Below are positions 40,801-52,800 of a DNA stretch of 64,000 nucleotides, piece by piece; position 1 is the stretch's first letter, and each line of letters starts with the position of its first letter. The translations under genes and the position numbers were made by a program. The stretch is from Hanleya hanleyi (Eukaryota; Mollusca; Polyplacophora; Lepidopleurida; Hanleyidae): NCBI GenBank assembly GCA_036873755.1, contig JAVTVY010018763.1, forward strand, positions 1 to 64,000, given 5' to 3'. The notes beneath the pieces were generated by a model. The model was not told the DNA's origin. It saw nothing but the letters and a program-made list of their open reading frames with translations, and made no database searches.

Positions 40801-43800
40801 AATATAAATACAAAGTGCGAATATTTGTTGAAGAGAGTTTCTCGTTTGGGGTTCTTGGAGCCACTGGGAAGGGTGTCACCGAGCACTTCAATGTTGATGT
40901 GAGTTTGTGCGACTGAATGCTACCTCATACTATATATCTGCACACATAGGCAGTTCCAAATGAATTGATGTCAGATTTCTTTCGATTCTTGTCCAATCAG
41001 TTAATTTTTATACAACTTCAGGAATCCTTTTAGATTTACATGTCATTGTGACATCAGAGGCAAAGTGAGTCAGATTCACAGTTCATTCACAGGGGGGTTC
41101 ATACAAAACAGAACAGAACCATCAACTACAGGTTTCATACAAACAATCTTGAATCAATATGTTTTCTCTATTATGTGTGATGTAGGTTGGTGACATAGAT
41201 TTGATAGCAGCCTCACTAGAGACAGCCGTGAGCTCTATGGGAGGATTCTGTTGTGGTAAACAATACGTGGTTGATCATCAGGTAAGTCTTTGAAAAGTCC
41301 TCAATTTTATTCTGGTAAAAAATGAAGGTGTGAATGACATAAAGTCAGTGGGATATTTCTTTTTGACAGGATGTATTATGGTATGGTGTCTTCCATCTGT
41401 CGTACCATCAGTATAACCATACTTATCCATACATTATCTACTATTATTTAATCAACAACTTCAAAACTCACATGGATGATGCTTACGACAGGTTTTGTAC
41501 CCCTCAGCCAATTTTGGCATAGGGTTTTGTCATCATACACTAGTGGTGTACTTTCTTCTCTGGTCGAGCCAGAAGCCTATCGAAAATAAACCCATTTGGA
41601 TAAATGTGTACTTTACATCTCATAAAATTCAATATTCAACCAATTACAACCCATTTCAAGACTGTGGATCTGTAGCACTAAACACACCTTTAGGAGAGTT
41701 ACCCCAGATTTGACAGGTTTTCAGATGTGCAGCTTCATATTTTACCTCTTGATGATTTTCCACAGAGTTATGGCCCTTCATTAATGACATCAATGTATGT
41801 TACAGTACATTGTTGTCCGGGCTGTATCTCCCTCGTTGATCGGTGAAAAAAGTGAAACTTACATGAAAGATGCTAAGTATCTTACTGATGTACTTCTTGC
41901 AAGGTTTTGATTTTTACCCCTCAAATTTGGCCGAAGGGTATTGTCGTCGTCTGTCCGTCTGTCCATCTTTCTTGTGAACACGATATGTCAAGAAGAATTA
42001 TAGCCAAGCATTGTGAATTGATACCACATATGTATTGGGTGAAGGGTCAGAAGCCTATTAAAAATGACTGACCTTGACCTATTTTATCAAGGTCAAATTC
42101 TAGTATTTGCTATATTTTTGAAGGATTGAAGCTAGGGTCTCCAAATTCATATTATATATGCAACTCGTGATTGACTAGAAGTCTATCCCAGTTGACTGAC
42201 CTTGACCTATTTTTTATAGGTCATATACTGTTTATTGTGATATAAGATGAAGAAATAAAGCTAGGCTTTCCAAATTAATACTATGTATACATCTGACGAA
42301 GATCCAGAGGTGTACTGAAGATGACTGACCTTGACCTATTTTATCAAGGTCAAATTATAATATTTGCTATATTTTTTTAAGGATTGAAGCTGGGTCTCCA
42401 AATTCATATTACTTATGTAACTGGTGTGATTGGCTAGAAGCCTATCCCAGTTGACTGACCTTGACCTATTTTTTCAAGGTCATATACGGTTTATTATGAT
42501 CTAACATGAAGAAATATATCCAGGGTTTCCAAATTGATACTATGTATACACCTGGTGAAGGACCAGAGGTGTACTGAAGATGACTGACCTTGACCTATTT
42601 TATCAAGGTCAAATTTTAGTATTTGCTATATTTTTGGAAGGATTGAAGCTGGGGTCTCCAAATTCATATTACTCATGCAACTCGTGACTGACTAGAAGCC
42701 TATCCCAGTTGACTGACCTTGACCTATTTTTTATAGGTCATATACTGTTTATTATGGTCTAACATGAAGAATATAGCTAGGCTTTTCAGATTAATACCAT
42801 GTGTACATCTGGTGATGCTCCAAAGGTATGCTGAAGATGGCTGACCTTGACCTATTTTATCCTTGACCTATTTTATCCAAGTCAGATTCTATTTAGTACA
42901 ATATTCTATGAAAGATTATATCTACATTGTACAAATTTATATCACTTATGGCTGGACCTGAAGACTAATGAAGAATATCACTGACCTTGACCTATTTTTA
43001 AAAGGTCAAATTCTATATGTTAAGTTTAAGATCTCCAAATTCATGTTCCCTATGCGATTAGAATTGACTTGAAATTTTTTGAAGATGACTGACCTTGATC
43101 TATATTTCCAAGATAAAATTACTTGATTGGATTATAAGCTTTTTAAAAGAATATATTTAGAGCTAAGAATTCGGTCATGCTCTACCAGAACCTCCGGCCT
43201 TGGTAAAAGCTGAACTACAGTCAACCCTACTAGATCACATTTTTGTTATCTAGTTCTAAAAATACACTGATGATGTTATACAATGCATGATTGCTGGGTG
43301 TAGACAATAACTGATAGCCGAGGGGTATTGAAGCCCATGGGCTATTTTTTTTCTTGGAATTATGGTCCTTTATCACTAACATCAGTGTATGCTTGTCCGG
43401 TCCAAATGTCAACTACTATTTAATCGGCAACTTTGACGGAAGATTCTTATTATCATGTATTGTAAGTTTTTTCCCCCATTCGATGGTTTCTCTCAGAGTT
43501 ATATCCCTTTATCTTTAATATCAATCCATCAAACAATCCAGTCCATATCTCAGTTATATTGCAAATATAATTGTTGTGTACATGTTTGTTTACAGAGATT
43601 GTCGGGTCAGGGTTACTGTTTCTCAGCCTCTGCTCCGCCCATGACCGTGGCAGCTGCTATCCAGTCCCTCAATGTTATGATCGAGGATCCAAGTAAGAGC
43701 TCAGAAGCAGTCAGAGCAGTAGTACTGTTTGTGTTTTCATGTAGTGCCTCAAGTATTCAAATTACAGACATTGAATACATGATTTGGTTAGTTTTATAGT

Positions 43801-46800
43801 ACAATAATCCTTCTAATAATTCCATCACAGGAAATGAAATCTACCATAAATTTAGGGGTGATCAAATTTATTAGAACAGGAATTTGACAAAATGGTTCAA
43901 ACTCCTGCATATAATCCATTGTTTCTTCATTATTTCAATGATGTTAGAGGGTCAAATTTATAGAATAGCCGATTATGGCTTGGATATCAAGCATTTCCAG
44001 TGGTGGAGCGATGTCTAATACTTTATCGTATACTCTTCCATCTTTATCTGACAAAGTACAGATTTGAGGTATCAGGTACAGTTAGATCTATGAGAATTCA
44101 ATTTTAGATCACCTTTAACCTCAATTTAAGAGAAAAGCTAAGTTGGAATGGCACTGCCTTGTACAGCAGCCCAATCTCCCAATTCAAGTTTATCCAAGAG
44201 CTGTGCGGATAGCACTGGCTGCTGCATTGAGACCTGGTTCACATGCTTCATTTATCCACTGCTTATATTCATGGTCATTTTGGCAACTTCAGCTCGAATA
44301 TAGTCCAGTTTAATCATTGATTGATAATATTTCCAAGGCTAGTTTAAAGACATGAAATATGGTGGAAAACCAGCCGCTGTGAATCAGGTCTTGATGCACC
44401 GGCTGGTGCTATCGCCAGTTCTATTGTTAGAGGATTAACTTGAATTTTGTGCAAGTGGGGGATTGCAAACAGTTTTAAACAAGAAGAGCTGAATAACGGC
44501 AGAATATAAGTGATCAATGATAAGAGACATTCATACCAAACATTTAAAACATTTTATACCACCATGACCACTGTCAGAAATACAATTTTGAGTAACTTAC
44601 ACCACATTCAAGTTGAATATTCTATAACAGAATTTTCAAAGAAATATGGCACCACATCATTTACAGAAGTAGAAACAAATTTCTAGAATCTAATGAATTG
44701 CTGCCAAAAGTAGTTTCGAAATGGACATGCTTGCTTCCCAAGTCAGCCCGACAGTGTATAAATGACGAAAAAAATGATCAAATGTACTTCATAGTCATAT
44801 CAGTTGCTGTTGTAACTACTGGAACACATTTTTGTGTTATTCACTCCCAAATGTTAATCAGTTAATATTTTTTCCGCTGTAGGTGTCTTCCAAAAGCTGA
44901 GAGACAACTGTCAGAAAGTCTATGACGGGCTGTCAGAGATCCAGGGAATGAAGGTAGACGGAGAACCAATATCACCCATAATGCACTTGCGTCTGGTTGA
45001 CCCATCAGAGGAACGCGATATGGACAACAGGACGTTACAGATGATCGTAGACAAGGCTCAGGAACAGGGTGTGGCCTTCACTATGGCGAGATACCTGGAG
45101 AAAGAGGAACACTCGCTACCTCCAGCAAGGTATACCTAACATGAGGCTGCACCTAAAAGGTGCTTTGACCCCTCAGCACAATATGTCCAGCGAATAACAG
45201 GTTGACATAAAAATCTGCTGAATTCTGTCAAATTTATTTACCCACATATGTATTAATGTTGATTCAAGAGAATACTCAACGATTAGTATTTGCTAGTACC
45301 GGCTTCAGTCATCAATCCTGTGAAGGGATATCGATCCAAGACTGTGTGGATCGATACCTCAAGAAAAGTTAGTAAAGATCTGGTGAATAGTTCTTCATAG
45401 ATGAAGATCTATTCCAGGGAAGAGTTGAGTGTGTGTGTGTAGTACTCAACATCTCTGGGTTACTAGGGATATTCACTGTGAGTATCAGAGCTGTCAGTCA
45501 AATTGTAACTGAGATCTAGCCCGGACAAAAGTTAGTGACGGAAAATTTCAAAGGGCCATAACTCTGTACAGAAATGACGTAACACGAAATAAACATGACA
45601 GTGCACATGTCTGGGATACTAGGGATATTCACTGCGAGTATTAGAGCTGTCAGTCAAATTGTAACTGAGATCTAGCCCGGACAAAAGTTAGTGACGGAAA
45701 ATTTCAAAGGGCCATAACTCTGTACAGAAATGACGTAACACGAAATAAACATGACAGTGCACATGTCTGGGATACTAGGGATATTCACTGTGAGTATCAG
45801 AGCTGTCGGTCAAATAGTAACTGAGATCTAGCCCGGACAAAAGTTAGTGACGCAAAATTTCAAAGGGTCATAACTCTGTAAAGAAATGACGTAACGCGAA
45901 ATAAGTTCTTCATAGATGAAGATCTATTCCAGGGAAGAGTCGAGTGTGTGTGTGTAGTAATCAACATCTCTGGGTTACTAGGGATATTCACTGTGAGTAT
46001 CAGAGCTGTCAGTGAAATTGTAACTGAGATCTAGCCCGGACAAAAGTTAGTGACGGAAAATTTCAAAGGGCCATAACTCTGTACAGAAATGACGTAACAC
46101 GAAATAAACATGACAGTGCATATGTCTGGGATACTAGGGATATTCACTGTGAGTATCAGAGCTGTTGGTCAAATAGTAACTGAGATCTAGCCCGGACAAA
46201 AGTTAGTGACGCAAAATTTTAAAGGGCCATAACTCTGTAAAGAAATGACGTAACGCGAAATAAACATGACACTGCACATGTCTGGGATACTAGGGATATT
46301 CACTGTGAGTATCAGAGCTGTCAGTCAAATAGTAACTGAGATCTAGCCCGGACAAAAGTTAGTGACGCGAAATTTCAAAGGGCCATAACTCTGTAAAGAA
46401 ATGACGTAACACGGAATAAACATGACAGTGCACATGTCTGGGATACTAGGGATATTCACTGTGAGTATCAGAACTGTCAGTCAAATAGTAACTGAGATCT
46501 AGCCCGGACAAAAAATTGTTGACAGACGGCCGTCCATCCGGACTCTGTAAAGAAATGACGTAACACGGAATAAACATGACAGTGCACATCTCTGGGATAC
46601 TAGGGATATTCACTGTGAGTATCAGAACTGTCAGTCAAATAGTAACTGAGATCTAGCCCGGACAAAAAATTGTTGACAGACGGCCGTCCGTCCGGCCGAC
46701 CAGACGTACATGCCAACGACAAGACCCTACAGCCCTATGGGCTGAGGGGTAAAAAACTTCTCACCTACGAATTGAAAGTCTTGCCTCATATTGTTGTACA

Positions 46801-49800
46801 TCTGTCCGTCCGTCCATCTTTGATTTGTCATTACCACCATATCTCAAGAATGACCATGCCGAGGAATACCAAACTTACATCACACATGCATAAGGTCACA
46901 GAGCAGAAGCCTATTGAAAATCAGTGAGATTGACCCATATTTTCACAGGTCACCAGGTCAAAATGTGTCCATTCATCGCGAATTTGTTCTTACTCCCCAT
47001 ATCTCAAGAATGACTATGCCTAGGCACCAAACTTGCTTCACAAATACATGTGGTCTTAGAGCAAAAGCCTTTGAAAACCAGTGATATTGACCTATTTTTT
47101 CTGGGTCACTAGGTCAAATTTGTTCATTCACCACTGGCTGCTTATTACCACCATATTTCAGTCATGATAATGCCTAGGCTTACTGCAGAAGAGTTGCGAG
47201 AAGACTTTCTTAATTTTATAAATCATTAACACCTTTATTTTTTGCAGTATTCGAGTATCCGTGAATAGCTCCCTTACAGATGAGGAAATCCAGAAAGCAT
47301 TGATAGTTATGTCCAATGTTAGCAGAAATGTCTTGACAAGCAGGTAAATATTCAATCATTTAATAGATTGCTAAATTCTGGTTGAAGGACTAACTGGAAT
47401 CAACACTCAGGCTCAGTTTTCATGTTAGTGATCTCTCTTTATTAGCTCGCTTGTACAAAGTACTGGGAGAGCTTATGGTGTGACCCTGGCGTCGGCAGTG
47501 TCCAAGAAAATGCATTGGGACATGTTTCTTTGAAGATAATGACTTGATTACTTCCAATGCTGGCATACATGTACATGTACATGTTGTCTATCCTGGCCTG
47601 AGGGGAATATTGCAGAATCATTGCATTCGATCATATTAATTATATCTAATTAGCCTGAAATGGCATAGGTCTTGTTTTAATGGCTGTTCCTTTCGCATAC
47701 TGCCTTGATTCCATCCAGACTTGGCATACATAAACATGCTGTCAAGCATGGTCTGAAGGAGATTTTACACAATCATTTCATTTTGCACATATTACTCAGG
47801 TGTAATTAGCATGGAATGGCCTCCGTGTCACAGGCAATTTTCTTTGAAGATCAGGACTTGATTGCTTTCAAACTTGACATACATTTTGCACAGCAAGGCA
47901 CAAGGGGGATGTACAGAATCATTGCATTCAGACTTGCAGTGTGTCTTAATTTGGTCTAATTAGCCTGAAATAGTCTATATCATGTGTTGGAGGTACTCTG
48001 ACACTTATTCCTTCCAAATTTGATATGTGGGTACCTTGCCACAGGGTCTCACTTGGGATTGCTTTTCATGCCGGGAAGAGAATGTTACGCTTCCAAGACA
48101 AATTTCTTTTGTCGATGTTGCGGAACTTCAACCGCTCAGGTTTTTGTTGTCTTAATAAGCTATCTTGTTTACGGCCTGTTCGTTCGGAGATAATGCCCTG
48201 ACTTCTGCCAAACTTGGCATGCAACTTGGCATGAACATTGTTCACCATAGCCCAAAGGGAATAGTACCGAATCATTGCATTTCACAAATATTAGTTAAGT
48301 CTTATTGAGCTAATTAGTTGAAAATGACCAACATCTTGTGTTAAAAGTTATTACTTCAGAAATATGTGCATTGTAGTGATTCCTTTCAAATTTGGCATAC
48401 ATGTAGGTGTTTTACGGCAGGGCTAGAGAGGGATGGTATAGAATTACTTCTCCTGCACATATTAATTAGGCTTTAGTTACACAATTAGACTGAAATGTCT
48501 GAATATACATTCACAGTTAAGAATAACACTTCAAACACACATTTTCAGTTGTAGAAAAATGTTCATGGTTCAACAGTGTCTGTCCCTATACACAACTTAT
48601 GCATAAGAGTGAGTTTTAAGCTTGATTTACAATTCCAGAAAATGCTACTTGCACCTTCATGCCATTTGCAAAAATGGTTCATTTTACATATTTTGAACAC
48701 CATGTCAGGCAATTGTTTTTTTCCCAGTTCCCACCTAAAAAATACATCACTTGTTATTTTGTGCATTATGCGGTCCTCCTTTTTATATGCCCGCCAAAAG
48801 GCGGACGTATTATATGATGGCGGTTTCCGTCCGTCTGTCTGTCTGTCCGTCTGTCCCTCGTGTCCGGTCTATATCTAGGACAGTTTTCTATCCACAGTTC
48901 CAATTCTTGGTGAGTGGATACCTTACGGGGAGACGATGTGTCGCGTACCAAAATGAAGGTCGAGGTTAGAGGTCAAAGGTCACTGGCCTGAAAAACAGGA
49001 AATCACTGAAGTGTTCATGTCCGGTCTATATCTGTGAACTTTTTTTTATCCACAGTCCAAATTTTGCGTGAGTGGATACGCTAGGTGGAGACGACGTGTC
49101 GCGTACCAAAATAGAGGTCAAGGTCAGAGGTCAAAGGCCACTGTTGTCTAAAATCAGGAAATCATTATTCATTGCCTTTTTTCCATCTACAGTTCTAATT
49201 TTTGGTGAGTGGATGCCATAGGGGGGAACGATGTGTTGCATACCGAATGTAGGTCGAGGTCAAAGGTGAATGTGACCGAAAAATCAGGAAATCATAAACA
49301 AATTCTAATTTTTTGTGAGTGGATTCAGTAAGGGGAAATGAAGTGTCACAAACAAAAAAATTAGGTCAAGGTCACTGACCCCAAAATCAGGAAATTATTA
49401 AAAATAACATTTTTTTGTGTCAGTAGGTACATTAGGGGGACACGATGTGTCACCTACCAAAATGTAGGTCAAGGTCACTGTGACCCCAAAATTGTGAAAT
49501 TGTAAAAAATCTTGATTTTTTTAGTCCATTGAGAAATTACGGGGAGGCGTTTTGTCATGTACCAAAATTTAGATCCAGGTCAATGAAGGTCAAAGGTCAG
49601 TGTGACCGAAAAATCAGGAAATCATTGAAAATTGCTAATTTTTTGTGAGTGGATTCAATAGGGGGAAATGAAGTGCTGCATACCAAAAATTAGGTCAAGG
49701 TCAAAGGTCACTGATCCCAAAATTAGGAAATTATTAAAAATAACAATTATTTTTGTGTTAGTAGATACATTAGGGGGAAACAATGTGTCACATACCAAAA

Positions 49801-52800
49801 TGTAGGTCAAGGTCAAAGGTCAAGGTCACTGTGACCCCAAAATCGTGAAATTGTTAAAAGTCATGATTTCTTTGTGTCCATTGAGGAATTACGGGGAGAC
49901 AGTTTGTCATGTACCAAAATTTATGTCCAGGTCAATTGCCAAGGTCACTGTGACCCCAGAATCAAGAAATCTTTAAAAATTACTTTTTCTTGTGTCAGTA
50001 ACATTAGGAGGACATGTGTTACGTACCAAAATGTACGTCAAGGTCACTGTGACCCACAAAATCATGAAATTCATAAAAATCATGATTTCTTGTGTCCATT
50101 GATCCTGTAATGCGATGTTGCATTCTGTCCATTCATCCATTAACATTTGTTGTCCATGCAATATCTCTAGTTTCAAGGTATGGATTGGTACCAAACTTTG
50201 AGTATACCTAACTCGCATGGCAAAGAGATCAATTTGTCAAAGGTCAAGGTCACAGTCCCCCAAAACTGAATCTACATGTATATGGCATCTGTTCTGTGGA
50301 GTTATCCTCCATGTTTGAATCAGCTACATTTAGTTAAACTGTTGTGAAATAAACTAGAGCCTATGGGCTTTAATGAGATCTGGTAGCTGGGTTATCGGGG
50401 GATAAGTTTATAATGAAATAAACGCACAATGATATATTTAATTTCAAGTTAGGCACAGGTGGCACCAGGCACGAATGTATGTGGCTAAAACGCAATCACA
50501 AGTTACATCCTGTGACAAGGTATATGAAGGGCCGTTCGCGCCATAAACGCATCCTTTAATCGTTTTAACTTCTTAAACGTTTAAAAAAGTTTAAACGTTT
50601 AAACTTGAACAAACCAATCAGATGTTATGAACTGACATTTTCCTGTTAAAAAGTAAACGTTTCCAGTTGTAAATTCGCGACTTCAGACGTTTCCTGTCGA
50701 AAGAAAAAATTCGGTCTTTTAAAGATTTCCGGTTAAAAGGGTAACGTTTCCGGCTGTGATCGTCCAATCAGATTTTTTATTTGGGCCGCGTGTATTCCAA
50801 CATCTACACAAACACGTGCAAATCTCCACTGGCAAACGTTTCCGGTGTGTAGTGTATTTTAACCAATGAAAAGAGTTCTTACAAATTAGGCTTTGGAGAA
50901 TATCTTTGGCACCGGGACAATTTGCGCGGGACAATTTGCGCAGGACATGATGCACGGTGGGCATGAGGAATACATTATGCGCGAATATTTGTAAGGGTTA
51001 TTTTGATTGGTTCAAACAGACTACATAGCGGAAACGTTTTGCCAGTGGACACGTGTTGATGTTTTGATGTTGAGGTTTGAACATATGCGGCAGTAATAAA
51101 AAAATCTGACTGGACGATCACAACCGGTAACGATTTCCCTTAAACCGGAAACGTTTAAAAGTCTCGAATATTACTACTGGAAACGTTTGCCTTTTGACAG
51201 GAAACGTCTGAAGTATTGGATGTTACAACAGCAAACGTTTGCTTTTGGACAGGAAAGGTCTTCCAAATGTCAATTCATGACATCTGATTGGTTGGTGCAA
51301 GTTAAACGTTTAAATTTATTAAACGTTTGGATTTATGGCGCGAACGACCCTTCTTAAGAGGTACCGACATAATGAAGTTGAACATACCAAAGAAAGGCAG
51401 TCCTAGGATAAAATTAACTCCGAAAATGGAAGCCGAAATATAGAATATTACATCACATTGACTTCCATTTTCGGAGTTACTTTTATCGTAGTTTATGTGA
51501 AATTGATCTGAAGGAACAATGAAAGGTAGTCCAATAATGAGGGAAGTTGCACACGTTACGCTAACCATGTGTTACCCAATTAATTTCCGTCCAATTAGAC
51601 ACTACAGTAGGTGCTCATCCAACCTTGACTCAACCAAAATAACTGAATTTTGCTCTTTATCTTGATACATAATTCCTCTAATACGTCAGTTCGGGATTCC
51701 AGATGAACACCATGACCACCATGTTAATTTAACCAGCATAAAGAAAGCAATATGATACCTTCTTTAACATGGTATTGTTGGTGTTGCGTTGAAACTGACC
51801 TGTTGAGAATTCGATGGAAAAAGGGGCCAGTGAAATGAAGTCTAGGCCTAAATACCCACAGGGGATTAATGTCCGTTTGTACAGAACATACATGTACATG
51901 TAAGAGAGATTATATCTAGGGGTAAATACAGATTGATTTAGTGTTATGAGTGAGAAGGGCTGGACATCAACGTTGATGATGGTTATGTCACTAGTTAGGA
52001 TAAGACAAGACATGTATTACACTTTCTGGATATCCCACAGGTTGACTGCTGGAGTACAAGATAGGAAAAGATTATAAGATATGTTACAGCTTGCTCTTGT
52101 GAGAAAAGCAAACAGTGGCCTGCAAAGGTGATAATGAGACAATGGTGGCCAGGTTGGCTGCTATGGCAGAGCATCTCTCACATATACACCTAACCAGCTA
52201 AACTGTATAATTTTCTCACCAGAGTCCAAGCTTTGGTAAAGTGACGATACCAGTCTGCCATACTTTAGAGCGTATTAATCTCATATTTTGTGGGAAAACA
52301 ATGAACAGAGTAATACTTAATGGAGATAAGGGATCAAATATATGCCAAGTAACTATTAGTGACTATATATAGACATACAAAAGCCTTTCAACCACTAAGG
52401 ATCCCCAAAACTCATCTCTGTGGAACTACTTTCATGCAGCGTACGGCTATCCCGTGAGTCGGTTTGCACTTTTGTCCATTTCCCTACAGCATTCTAAAGA
52501 GCTTCTGGCTAACGCCAGATCTCAAAAACATACATTTACTAATTTAATGGGGGGGAGGGGTCCTTTATGAACTTCATATCTGTTTATAACTCAAAAACAA
52601 AGGTTTACTTCAACACTTTCTTTTTCATTCATGAAAAATTCTCTCGCCCATAAGGAATCCATTTGCAGGAAAACTACTATTTTCTTGTGTTGTCGATTTC
52701 AGTGTGGGATATGTGAACTCTCAGCTCTTGTTTCAAGGACAGCTAGTTACCAAGAGTTAAGCCCATTTTAATTTATCATAGGTTACATTCTCAGAAGCAC

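Noticed and set aside
43455..43799. A 114-codon plus-strand frame as a separate gene
   Set aside because: Its middle is SPTLC1 exon 11; the ends are intron read-through past a clear acceptor and donor.
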